Source: CAVVFX01 sp963747535
Lineage (GTDB): Bacteria; Acidobacteriota; Terriglobia; Bryobacterales; Bryobacteraceae
NCBI GenBank assembly: GCA_963747535.1
Contig: CAVVFX010000018.1
Location: 124,001 to 188,000, forward strand
Reading direction: 5' to 3'
DNA: 64,000 bases
The notes under the pieces were generated by a model. That model was not told the DNA's origin. It did no database searches and was given only the letters and a program-made list of their open reading frames with translations. Below, in pieces: positions 16,183 to 24,816 of this stretch. Made by a program: the position numbers and the translations under genes. Position 1 is the first letter of the stretch, and every line of letters begins with the position of its first letter.

Positions 16183-18744
16183 CTATTCGGTGCGCAGGGC
16201 ACTGGCCGGCGAGATCGAGGCGGCACGCGTAGCCGGAATAACTGCTGCGATGAAAGTGCAGGCCGAAAGGGCACACGCCGCGATTAGCAGGGCCAGCGGA
16301 TCCCAGTTCGTGACGCCGTAGAGTTCTGCCGATAGCAGGCGCCCCGCTCCGATGGCGAGCGGCACGCCCGCGGCGATCCCGATCACCACGCGAGAAGATG
16401 CTCCGCTCAGCACCATGAGGACGACTTTCGCCCGATCGGCGCCAAGCGCCATCCGGATGCCGATTTCCGAAGTTCTTCGCACAACGGCGTAAGCCGTGAC
16501 GCCGTACATCCCGACCGCGGCCAGCAGGAGAGCGATAATTCCAAAGAGGCTGGCTAGCGTCGCGACGGCACGCTCGCGATCGAAGCGCAGGTCCACCTGC
16601 TCCTGGTAAGTCCGTAGGTTGACGACCGTGAGGTTCGGATCGACCTCAGCCAGAGCCTTCGTGACCACTGGTTCGAGGACGCCCGGCGGCATATCCGTCT
16701 CAAGGGTGATGCCGTGGACGAAATGCGAACTGAGCTCGATCCGCGACATCAGCGCGTCCGCTTCGTAATCAACGTTCTGGGCAAGCGGGACATAGAACAT
16801 CGGGCGCGCCGGACGGCTGAGTGCGAAGCCGGCAAATTTGGCGTCTTTCACGATGCCGATGATCCGGAACGAGCCCGCGTACTTTGGATCGTCGAGCCCG
16901 AAGTGTTGGTCGAGCGGGTCTTCGTTTTTGCCGAAAAATCGCCTGACGAAAGTTTCGTTAACGATCGCGACGGGTGCCGTGTTTTCGTTGTCCGCGCTGG
17001 AGAACTCGCGGCCGCGCACCATCTTCATGCCGAGAACGCGGAGGTAATTGGTGCTGACTCGGTCCCAGGAAGAGCCGGCGTTCCCGTTCATTTTGCCGGG
17101 CGGGTGTCCGGCGACCATGATGAGTTCGCCCCAGTTATCGACGAGGGGGTTGTAGAGCGCGAGTCCCGCGCCCCGCACACCGGGGATCTGATTGAGCCGC
17201 GCTTCCATCTGACGATAGACCGATTGCAGCTTCGGAAGAGCGTACGTGCTGGGCGGTGAGTTCAACTGGACGGCAACGCGTCCTTGCAACTGATAACCGA
17301 AGTCCTGATGTTCGAGATTATTGAGGCTTCGCGAAAGCATGATGGCGCCCGCGACGAGAACCACGGACAGCATCGCCTGCACGATCAGCAGGATTTTGCT
17401 TGCAGAGGACGAGCGGTCCGTGCTCCCACGCCCTTGCGCGCGCAGCACTTCGGCGGGGTCTGTGCGCGTCACGAACCAAGCGGGTGCTGCTCCGAAGATC
17501 AGGGCGGTCAGCAGCGAGATGGCGCAGGCGAAGCCGAGTACGGGAAGCGATGGCAGGACGGAGACGGGCAGGAACTTCGCGGCGCTGAACGCGAGTGAAA
17601 GCAGAAGGCGTGCGGCGCCCATCGCGACAATGAGCCCGGCAACACCACCGCCGAGCGCGAGCAGGGCGCTTTCGGTCAGCGCCTGGAGCACTATCTGGCG
17701 GCGGGTTGCGCCGACGGCAAGACGCAACGCGGTCTGTCCACGCCGGCCGACGGCCCGCACGAGGAGCAGGTTGGCCACGTTGGCGCAGGCGGTCAGCAGG
17801 ACGAGAGCGCAAACGAGGAAGAGGATTTTGAGGCTGCGTCCGTAAGCCTCTTTCATCTCAGCGACGCCGCCGCCCGCGGGGATGACTTCGATGACCTGCT
17901 TCGGCAGACCGTTGATGATGTCTGGCATCCAGTTCGCCGGGTATTGTGATTCGTACTGCATCCATTGGCGGAGGACTACCGTGAGTCTCGGGGCCATTCC
18001 GCCAATGGTTGCGCTGGGACGAAGGCGGCCAATCATGCGCAGCCATGCGGAGACTGGTTGGTTGAGCAGAGAGCCATCTCCTGCAAGGACCGGCTCCTGG
18101 TGGAGGGGAATCCAGATATCGGGCGGATCGCCTCGGAGGGTTTCGCCAAAGAATCTAGGGGGCGCGATGCCTACGATTTTGAACGGATGACCATCGATCA
18201 CGAAGGTCGAGCCGACTATCGAAGGGTCGGCGCCGTAAGCGGTATCCCAGACGTGATGGCTCAGAACGGCGACGGGAGGGGCGCCGGCGGTGTCGTCGCC
18301 TGGCGTGAAGACACGCCCGCCGAGCGCGCCGACTCCGAACACGGAGAAGTAGTGGCCGTCGATATATTCGGAGCGGAGGGGTTTGGGGGGTACGTTCGAT
18401 CCGGAGCGGCGGACGCTGACGCGGCCCAGGCCGGCCTGGAATGCCGTGACTTCGGCGAACTCGGGAGTGGCAGCCTTGAGGCGCCGGAAGAGCGACCAGG
18501 AATAGAAGCCCCATTTGTCCTGAGGGCCGCCTTGCACGCAGCAGTCGTCACCTTCGCCGACTCTGTAGAGCGTGGAGGGTTCGGTGACCGGGAGCGAGCG
18601 GAGCATCACGGCGTCGATGAGAGTGTCAATTGCGGTAGTGCCCCCTATCCCGAGAGCAAGGGTCAGGACTGCGGTGGCAGTGAAGCCGGGGGCGAGACGG
18701 AACTGGCGGAGGGCATAACGGACGTGCGCAATTGTGGCGGTCAT
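16183..18744 (-). CDS. MacB/FtsX-type orphan ABC permease (ADOP family)
   Basis: The 853-residue protein carries two MacB-PCD/FtsX modules. The first helix is FTATAVLTLALGIGGTTAID. A periplasmic domain and three helices follow (near 310-430, with LLTACANVANLLLVRAVGRR), then a second periplasmic domain and three C-terminal helices (IIALLLAAVGMYGVTAYAV). This 4+4-like duplicated arrangement without an attached ATPase is the acidobacterial duplicated orphan permease pattern. The signature RRTSEIGIRMALGA is present. Relatives use mechanotransmission to move peptides or antibiotics, but for orphan copies no substrate is known. No ATPase gene is next to it. An ORF of 90 codons upstream overlaps by ATGA but is unrecognisable. 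Confidence 0.9.
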   Translation of the reverse strand: MTATIAHVRYALRQFRLAPGFTATAVLTLALGIGGTTAIDTLIDAVMLRSLPVTEPSTLYRVGEGDDCCVQGGPQDKWGFYSWSLFRRLKAATPEFAEVTAFQAGLGRVSVRRSGSNVPPKPLRSEYIDGHYFSVFGVGALGGRVFTPGDDTAGAPPVAVLSHHVWDTAYGADPSIVGSTFVIDGHPFKIVGIAPPRFFGETLRGDPPDIWIPLHQEPVLAGDGSLLNQPVSAWLRMIGRLRPSATIGGMAPRLTVVLRQWMQYESQYPANWMPDIINGLPKQVIEVIPAGGGVAEMKEAYGRSLKILFLVCALVLLTACANVANLLLVRAVGRRGQTALRLAVGATRRQIVLQALTESALLALGGGVAGLIVAMGAARLLLSLAFSAAKFLPVSVLPSLPVLGFACAISLLTALIFGAAPAWFVTRTDPAEVLRAQGRGSTDRSSSASKILLIVQAMLSVVLVAGAIMLSRSLNNLEHQDFGYQLQGRVAVQLNSPPSTYALPKLQSVYRQMEARLNQIPGVRGAGLALYNPLVDNWGELIMVAGHPPGKMNGNAGSSWDRVSTNYLRVLGMKMVRGREFSSADNENTAPVAIVNETFVRRFFGKNEDPLDQHFGLDDPKYAGSFRIIGIVKDAKFAGFALSRPARPMFYVPLAQNVDYEADALMSRIELSSHFVHGITLETDMPPGVLEPVVTKALAEVDPNLTVVNLRTYQEQVDLRFDRERAVATLASLFGIIALLLAAVGMYGVTAYAVVRRTSEIGIRMALGADRAKVVLMVLSGASSRVVIGIAAGVPLAIGAGRLLSAELYGVTNWDPLALLIAACALSACTFIAAVIPATRAASISPASALRTE

Positions 18745-19031
18745 CCTGGACGGTAGTACTGCGGAAAGCGGAAATGGTTACCTGGAGAAATAGCATGGCT
18801 TGCGCCGAGCGTCAAGTTTGTTGCCCATGCGCGAGGTCTCCCTTGATATTCGGCACGGTGTCCAAGTTCCGCCAGCCGCTCGCGCATCACCGCTGTATCG
18901 ACGCGATGTTGGAACATGCTGTCGTGCACCTCATCCGCCCTCCATTCCAGCTGGATGAGTTCCGGAAGGCCCAATTGGCGCATCCCCTGCTCCTCGCGAC
19001 CCATGAGTTTCACTCGATCTTACGCGTAGCG

Positions 19032-19910
19032 CTAATAGAGCATCTCGTAGCCGATCGTCGTAATCCGTCGTTTCGTATCAGCGTCCAGCCCGTTCAAGAA
19101 ATCTCCGAATCGAGGCACTTTTTGCTTTACATCCAAATAGCCATAAGCCCGGCTTCGCGGCGGCTTTATACGCGACGGGTTCAACTCCAGGTTGACCGAC
19201 ATGACTTCAGCAATCCTGCAAAACTCCCGGCACGGATCGAGCATGAAGTCCTCAAGTCGTAAGGTGAGCGTGGCGGATCGGTGATGAAGTTCGGTTTCCT
19301 CGACAAATTCCGAAAAAGACAGAACTCGCGGGCCTGGTACGCGCGACAAAAAATCGGGGTCACCTTCGGCAAAAGCTTTAAACTCAGGAAAATTCGCTTC
19401 CAGATCGGCACAGAGGTCGTCTCTGTTCCTATAAACCTGCGAGATCCCGGAGATCCACCTGTTCTCGCGAATATAAGTTCGCCACCAGACCCAGTTTGTC
19501 AGCAGCGAATCGAGCGGATGACGATAAATGAAAATTGAGTCGGCAATTCCCGACCTCACTGCTTCCACTATCCCCCTCGTCACTTCCGGCGAAGCCTGAT
19601 CGCGCGAGGGATATTTCATCGTGGCATGGCCGCTGTAGATCATGGATGTCGGACCCGGTTGCAAACGGATCGTATCCCTGAAATACTTTGCCCGCTTACC
19701 GATGTGCTGCAGCATCAGCTCGTTGATATACCAGCGTCCAGAGCCGAAGAGTCCGATGACATACGTTGTTCTGTCGTCTCCCAGACGCGGGACTTTCCAC
19801 CCCCTGTCTTCGAGATCGGAGCGGAGTCTCCTCCGGGTCGTCCCGAATTCCAGCCATCCATTGTTAAAGGCGTTTAGCGCCCATCCGACGAGCTTGCGAG
19901 ATGTCTGCAT
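19032..19910 (-). CDS. Sulfotransferase-like transferase with PAPS-type nucleotide loops
   Basis: The 292-residue product starts at ATG 19910 behind AGAGGAG. The 5'-phosphosulfate-loop-like motif is VIGLFGSGRWYINELM (51-66) and the 3'-phosphate-binding segment is FIYRHPLDSLLTNWVWWR (127-144), both positioned as in sulfotransferase-family P-loop folds. Known members transfer sulfate from PAPS to carbohydrates, lipids or proteins. The gene is divergent from a fused APS-kinase-like/PEP-synthase-like gene 213 bases away. I infer that its donor could be the 3'-phosphonucleotide made by that cluster instead of PAPS. No signal peptide is evident, which suits glycan modification in the cytoplasm. Confidence 0.75.
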   Translation of the reverse strand: MQTSRKLVGWALNAFNNGWLEFGTTRRRLRSDLEDRGWKVPRLGDDRTTYVIGLFGSGRWYINELMLQHIGKRAKYFRDTIRLQPGPTSMIYSGHATMKYPSRDQASPEVTRGIVEAVRSGIADSIFIYRHPLDSLLTNWVWWRTYIRENRWISGISQVYRNRDDLCADLEANFPEFKAFAEGDPDFLSRVPGPRVLSFSEFVEETELHHRSATLTLRLEDFMLDPCREFCRIAEVMSVNLELNPSRIKPPRSRAYGYLDVKQKVPRFGDFLNGLDADTKRRITTIGYEMLY

Positions 19911-20123
19911 CGGCTCCTCTGATGCAATCCAGAAAGAGTTAGTTTAGCTCCGCCGCAGGAGTTCTGCCCCGCAGGAGCATCTAACCGGGCGTACGATTAT
20001 CAACGATTAGCATCAAGCGCTCGTAACCAGTGGAACGGAAAGAGAGTTAATAAGTGCATAGCCCTTAACTTAGCGAAAGTTGGAGAGCGATAAAGTGCGA
20101 GGCTGCACACTTCTCGAATTCTT

Positions 20124-23066
20124 ATGCCGGCAGGAACACCACTTACGGCCCGCCAGACCGAAGGCACACAGGGACTTCCCACGGGGAGGGTCTTCTGGAT
20201 TACCGGGCTCTCTGGATCCGGCAAGACAACCCTGGGACGGGAATTGTGGAGGAGGCTGCGTGCCGCGGGCCGGGTGGTCACCTTTCTCGATGGCGACGCT
20301 CTCCGTGCCGCAATCTCCGATGATCTAGATCACCGTGCGGATCATCGACGGCGATCTGCGATGCGCAACGCGCGCTTATGCCGGTTGCTGGCTGAACAGG
20401 GCGGCGACGTCGTCTGCGCGACCATCTCGCTTTTTCACGAAGTGCAGCGTTGGAACCGTGCGAACATTCCCGGTTATCGCGAAATCTATCTGAGAGTCCC
20501 CCTCCACGAGTTGCGGCGTCGGGACAGCAAGGGGATCTATGGGGGGGCTGGGCACCGCGATGGGAGCAATGATGCATGCAATGTCGTCGGCATCGATGTG
20601 CCTGCTGAGACTCCAGAAGCGCCGGACCTGATTCTCGACAATTACGGGGACCTAGACGCCGTTACCGCGGTCGACCGAATTTTCGCGGTATGTGTTGGAC
20701 GGAATAGCGCGGCTGCGGGTGCGCCGCAGCCGGCCCGATCCGTCGCCTTCAAAACCAAGGCAGAATCTCTCGAAGCGCTCACTCCGCTGCTGCGCAACGG
20801 CTGTGTCCTTCCACAGGTCCGGTTCTCCATAGACGATTGGCGCTCGGACTCCGATGGTGTGCTCTCCGCCGTTACCGCGGCGCCATGGGGGTCCGGACGC
20901 GTTATCGTGCGCAGCAGTGCGCGGGCCGAGGATAGTGTCGCCAGGAACTCCCAGGCCGGTAAGTATGATTCGATACTCGGTGTTGTTGGCAGCGCAGAAA
21001 TAGCACGGGCAATCGACCAGGTGATTCAGTCGTTCGGTGATGATGCGAGCCACGACGACCAGATTTTCGTGCAACCGATGCTTGACCGTGTGAAAATGGC
21101 CGGCGTCGTTTTTTCACGCTGTCCCACCGGCGGACCCTATTTCGTGATCAATTACGACGATTACTCGGGTCTGACTGATCGCGTGACGGCCGGCGCCGGC
21201 GACAATCTCAAGACGTTCCTTTGCCTGAGATCCCAGCGGGATAAGTGCCCCCCATCGCTGTCGCCGGTTTTGGCGCTCACGAGTGAACTCGAAACACTTC
21301 TGGAGTCTGACGCACTCGACGTGGAATTCGCCGTTGGCCACGATGGGCAGCTTTACCTTCTCCAGGTTCGCCCCCTCGCCGTCGAACTTGAGGGACGGGT
21401 TGCGGACGCGAAGGTCGACACCGCGCTCGGTGATGTCGCACGCAAGGTCGAACTTCTCAGCCGTCCGCATCCCTACCTGCACGGCAGCCGGGCGGTTTTC
21501 GGCATCATGCCCGATTGGAACCCGGCCGAAATCATCGGGCTGCGTCCCTGGCCGCTCTCGCTTTCGCTCTACTCTGAGCTCATCACGGATGCGATCTGGG
21601 CCTATCAGCGGGACAATTATGGCTACCAGAATCTTCGCAGTTTTCCCCTTCTGGTTAGCTTTCACGGACTGCCGTATATCGACGTGCGCGTCAGCTTCAA
21701 TTCGTTCATCCCTCGCGATGTGCCGGACGATCTAGCCGGGCGTCTCGTGAACTACTACATCGATCGCCTTCTCTCCGAGCCGCATCTCCATGACAAGATC
21801 GAATTCGAAATCATTTTTTCCTGCTACACGCTCGATTTGCCGGGGCGGATGGGCAGACTCTCCGAGTGCGGATTCTCTGCTGAAGACCTTACCGAATTCT
21901 CGAGTGCCTTACGGCGACTCACCAACCGCATCATGCATGGAGACACCGCGCTGTGGCGCTCTGACCGCGCCAAGATTGACCTGCTGGCAGAGCGGTTCGG
22001 GACGATCAGCAACGCCAGGCTCGACAAGATCAGCCGCATTTACTGGCTGATAGAGGACTGCAAGCGGTACGGCACTCTGCCGTTCGCCGGTCTGGCGCGG
22101 GCAGGCTTCATAGCGGTCCAGATGCTGCAATCCCTGGTCGCGGTGGGTGTTCTCAGTACCGAGGAGTGCGCCCTTTTTATGGCCGGCGTCGATACCATCG
22201 GGTCGCGGATCGGGCGGGATTTCGTGCAGCTTTCGAAGGCGGACTTCCTTCTCCGCTACGGCCACCTCAGGCCCGGGACTTATGACATCCTATCGCCGCG
22301 CTATGACGAGGCGCCTGATCTCTATTTCGACTGGTCGAGTGCCACGACGCCAGTGTCCGCGACGCCGCGCTTCGCCCTTTCTGGCAGCCAGTCCCGTCAC
22401 ATCGGGCAACTGCTCAGGGAACATGGGATTGAGGGCGACGTCCTGGATTTGATCGATTTCATCAACGCGGGCATCGAGGGCCGCGAATACGCGAAGTTTG
22501 TATTCACGCGAAGCTTGAGCCACGTACTCTCCCTGATCGGTCGATTAGGTGAGGAGCATGGTCTTTCACTGCAAGACTGCGCATTTCTGAACTATAACGT
22601 TATCCGCACGCTTTATAGCGGGAGCGCTTCGGTGCGCGAGGCGTTGCTCCAGGGTGTTGCGCACGGCAGAGAACATTACGCGCTGACGAATGGTCTTGTG
22701 CTCCCGGCAATGATCGCGTCGCCCGAAGATGTATTCGCATTTCATCTTCCCCCGAGCCAGCCTAATTTCATCACGCGACGAACCATCACCGCGCCGGTCG
22801 CATCGGTCGGCGAACCGCCGGAGAGCTTCGCCGGGCGCATTCTTTTTGTGCCCAGCGCGGATCCAGGCTTCGACTGGATTTTTACTCGCGGCATCTGCGG
22901 ATTCGTGACCCAGTTCGGCGGCGCCAATTCGCACATGGCGATCCGCGCCAGCGAACTCGATATTCCCGCTGTCGTCGGCGCTGGGGAAGCGCTGTTCCGA
23001 AAATGGCGCGCGGCGCGCACGCTGTGCCTCGATTGCGCCAACCAGAAGGTTCTGGTTGTCACATGA
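20124..23066 (+). CDS. Fusion: CysC-like nucleotide kinase + L-glutamine-kinase-like PEP-synthase homologue
   Basis: This is one 980-residue polypeptide. Residues ~20-195 form a P-loop kinase of the APS-kinase family (Walker A GLSGSGKTT at 28-36, FLDGD at 54-58). Residues ~210-980 have the three-part plan of PEP synthase-like kinases: an ATP-grasp domain (VIVRSSARAED near 260), a long central region, and a C-terminal swivelling phosphohistidine domain (TQFGGANSHMAIRASELDIP, His937). The second part is close in length (~770) to C. jejuni Cj1418, an L-glutamine kinase, and the first to Cj1415, a CDP-amidate 3'-kinase. I infer both activities. A plain APS-kinase role is less likely, as no ATP sulfurylase is near. 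No clear ribosome site supports ATG 20124. Confidence 0.8.
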   Translation: MPAGTPLTARQTEGTQGLPTGRVFWITGLSGSGKTTLGRELWRRLRAAGRVVTFLDGDALRAAISDDLDHRADHRRRSAMRNARLCRLLAEQGGDVVCATISLFHEVQRWNRANIPGYREIYLRVPLHELRRRDSKGIYGGAGHRDGSNDACNVVGIDVPAETPEAPDLILDNYGDLDAVTAVDRIFAVCVGRNSAAAGAPQPARSVAFKTKAESLEALTPLLRNGCVLPQVRFSIDDWRSDSDGVLSAVTAAPWGSGRVIVRSSARAEDSVARNSQAGKYDSILGVVGSAEIARAIDQVIQSFGDDASHDDQIFVQPMLDRVKMAGVVFSRCPTGGPYFVINYDDYSGLTDRVTAGAGDNLKTFLCLRSQRDKCPPSLSPVLALTSELETLLESDALDVEFAVGHDGQLYLLQVRPLAVELEGRVADAKVDTALGDVARKVELLSRPHPYLHGSRAVFGIMPDWNPAEIIGLRPWPLSLSLYSELITDAIWAYQRDNYGYQNLRSFPLLVSFHGLPYIDVRVSFNSFIPRDVPDDLAGRLVNYYIDRLLSEPHLHDKIEFEIIFSCYTLDLPGRMGRLSECGFSAEDLTEFSSALRRLTNRIMHGDTALWRSDRAKIDLLAERFGTISNARLDKISRIYWLIEDCKRYGTLPFAGLARAGFIAVQMLQSLVAVGVLSTEECALFMAGVDTIGSRIGRDFVQLSKADFLLRYGHLRPGTYDILSPRYDEAPDLYFDWSSATTPVSATPRFALSGSQSRHIGQLLREHGIEGDVLDLIDFINAGIEGREYAKFVFTRSLSHVLSLIGRLGEEHGLSLQDCAFLNYNVIRTLYSGSASVREALLQGVAHGREHYALTNGLVLPAMIASPEDVFAFHLPPSQPNFITRRTITAPVASVGEPPESFAGRILFVPSADPGFDWIFTRGICGFVTQFGGANSHMAIRASELDIPAVVGAGEALFRKWRAARTLCLDCANQKVLVVT

Positions 23067-23224
23067 ACTCGGTCGCCACTACCCAGCACAGTCGAATCCG
23101 TCTGGCGTGCGGGCTGCCGGTTCTCCCCTCGTGCCATGTTGTCAACGCGATTCGCCACCCGGCCCAACTTGTTATCCAGCCGGCCGGCGCACTTCTGCTC
23201 CGGCAGATCACCGGAGTCAGATGA
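23063..23224 (+). CDS. 53-residue ORF with ATGA overlaps to both neighbours
   Basis: ATG 23063 overlaps the stop of the fusion gene and its TGA overlaps the ATG of the cytidylyltransferase, the classic signature of translational coupling. The product resembles no complete family. Its order of pieces (SVATTQ, then LACGLPVLPS, then IQPAGALLL) is reminiscent of the N-terminus of class I glutamine amidotransferases such as Cj1417, which is the one enzyme of the inferred pathway missing here. It may be a shrunken relic of that gene or simply a coupling peptide. The resemblance is by eye and weak. Confidence 0.4.
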   Translation: MNSVATTQHSRIRLACGLPVLPSCHVVNAIRHPAQLVIQPAGALLLRQITGVR

Positions 23225-24012
23225 TCCGTGCAGTCATTCTCGCTGCCGGCCGAGGCAGTCGCATGCGGCATTTGAGCGACGACCGTCCCAAATGTCTCGT
23301 GGAACTCGGAGGTAAGCCCCTCATCGAGCGCCAGGTCGCGGCGCTACGGCGTGGGGGTGTGGACGAGATCGGGATCGTACGCGGCTATCGCGCCGAGTTG
23401 ATCGATTTCCCCGGGCTTTTTTATTTCGCCAACAACCGGTGGGCCGACACCAATATGGTGATGTCGCTCGCCGAGGCCGCTTCTTGGCTGCGTTCAGGAA
23501 CGGTCATCGTCAGCTATGCCGACATCTTCTATCGCAGCGAAATGGTGCGCAGCTTGGCTGGTGCTCCGGGCCCATTGGCTATTAGTTACGACCGCGCCTG
23601 GCGTCGCCTCTGGACGCGGCGCTTCACTGATCCATTGGCCGACGCCGAGTCCTTTCGGATCAGCGCCGACGGACAGTTGCTCGAGATTGGCGGCAAGACC
23701 ACGCGGATCGAAGAAATCGAGGGGCAATACATGGGCCTCCTGAAGTTCACACCGATTGCATGGAGCGTCGTCGAGGCGCTATTGTGCACACTCGACCCGG
23801 CAGTCCGCGATCGCCTCGACATGACCGGTTTGCTGCGCCGGTTGCTGGACGCGGAGGCTATGCCCATAGGTACGTGCGCCACGGAGGGACAGTGGGGCGA
23901 AATCGACAATCCGACAGATGCGGCGCTGTACCAGACGATGATAAGCGAGGGAGAACTGCTACTCGAGGAGCCGCTGTCCGGCAACTCCCGCGGCCTGATG
24001 AAAGATAGATGA
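23221..24012 (+). CDS. CTP-dependent nucleotidyltransferase, phosphoglutamine/phosphocholine type
   Basis: The start is ATG 23221, overlapping the previous ORF. The 263-residue protein begins MIRAVILAAGRGSRM with the nucleotidyltransferase signature (GxGxR) and PKCLVELGGKPLIERQ, carries ADTNMVMSL in the sugar-loop region and has the metal-binding Asp in VSYADIFY. This is the LicC-like/Cj1416 subgroup, which couples CTP to small phosphorylated compounds. In C. jejuni, Cj1416 makes a cytidine diphosphate amidate from L-glutamine phosphate. The gene sits between the glutamine-kinase-like fusion and a methyltransferase, so the same reaction is inferred. Phosphocholine activation is the main alternative. 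Confidence 0.85.
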   Translation: MIRAVILAAGRGSRMRHLSDDRPKCLVELGGKPLIERQVAALRRGGVDEIGIVRGYRAELIDFPGLFYFANNRWADTNMVMSLAEAASWLRSGTVIVSYADIFYRSEMVRSLAGAPGPLAISYDRAWRRLWTRRFTDPLADAESFRISADGQLLEIGGKTTRIEEIEGQYMGLLKFTPIAWSVVEALLCTLDPAVRDRLDMTGLLRRLLDAEAMPIGTCATEGQWGEIDNPTDAALYQTMISEGELLLEEPLSGNSRGLMKDR

Positions 24013-24776
24013 AACATGGAGACTTTACGGGCCTGGCCGGCGATTACGACCGTTTCCGGCCGGGCTACGCGCCCCAGGTTGCAAACGCGATCTTGAGTTA
24101 TGTGGGGCGGGATGCCGCCACCATCCAAGCCGCCGATATAGGAGCCGGCACCGGCATCTGGACACGCGTACTCGCGGCTCGCGGGTTGTATTCTGTTGTC
24201 GCAGTGGAACCTAACGACGAAATGCGCAGCCAGGGAATCGAGAGCTCGCGCGGTTCGAAAATTGTCTGGCGCAAGGGTTCGGCCGAAGCCACTGGGTTGC
24301 CGGACAGTTCAGTCGACCTTGTCAGCATGGCTTCGTCGCTCCATTGGGCGGATTTCGACAAGGCCTGCGACGAGTTCCATCGCATTCTACGACCCGGTGG
24401 CGCCTACGCGGCCTTATGGAACCCACGCCTCATCGAGGGAAACCCGGTTCTGGTCGAAATCGAGGAGCATCTCACGCGGCTCAAGCCCGATATCCGCCGC
24501 GTATCGTCCGGCCGGTCCGGCATCACGGAGCGGCTGACCGACAGGTTGAGCGCGAAACCGCAATTCGCTGACGTGCTGTACATTGAGGGCAAGCATTGCC
24601 TGCGCCAAACGCCGGAGCAATATATCGGCGTGTGGCGCTCGGTGAACGATCTGCAGGTGCAATTAGGTCCGCAGCTATTCGCGAAGTTCCTGGAATTCAC
24701 AGCGCAGCGAATTGCGGATCTGCCCGCGATAGAAACAACTTACCTGACTCGCGCGTGGGTCGCCCGGCGCGTATAG
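24009..24776 (+). CDS. Class I SAM-dependent methyltransferase
   Basis: The ATGA overlap with the cytidylyltransferase indicates translational coupling. The 255-residue protein has FTGLAGDYDRFRPGYAP at the start, the SAM-binding motif I ADIGAGTGIWTRVL (about 42-55), VAVEPNDEMR as motif II and MASSLHWADFDKACDEFHR as the post-III region. These features and the length match the UbiE/Cj1419-type methyltransferases. In the Campylobacter pathway two such enzymes methylate the phosphoramidate precursor. Here only one is present. Alternatively it might methylate a sugar. The operon appears to end with this gene. Confidence 0.85.
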   Translation: MKHGDFTGLAGDYDRFRPGYAPQVANAILSYVGRDAATIQAADIGAGTGIWTRVLAARGLYSVVAVEPNDEMRSQGIESSRGSKIVWRKGSAEATGLPDSSVDLVSMASSLHWADFDKACDEFHRILRPGGAYAALWNPRLIEGNPVLVEIEEHLTRLKPDIRRVSSGRSGITERLTDRLSAKPQFADVLYIEGKHCLRQTPEQYIGVWRSVNDLQVQLGPQLFAKFLEFTAQRIADLPAIETTYLTRAWVARRV

Positions 24777-24816
24777 GCGAGCGGCCCGGCCCTATCTTAA
24801 TACTCTGGCGCGCCAC

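Noticed and set aside
18741..19013. 90-codon minus-strand ORF overlapping the permease start by ATGA
   Set aside because: The overlap is suggestive, but no motif, signal or convincing ribosome site was found and the residues look random; kept out of the gene list.
20124..20720. True APS kinase of sulfate assimilation
   Set aside because: The P-loop domain resembles CysC, but it is fused to a PEP-synthase-like kinase and lies beside a cytidylyltransferase, with no ATP sulfurylase.
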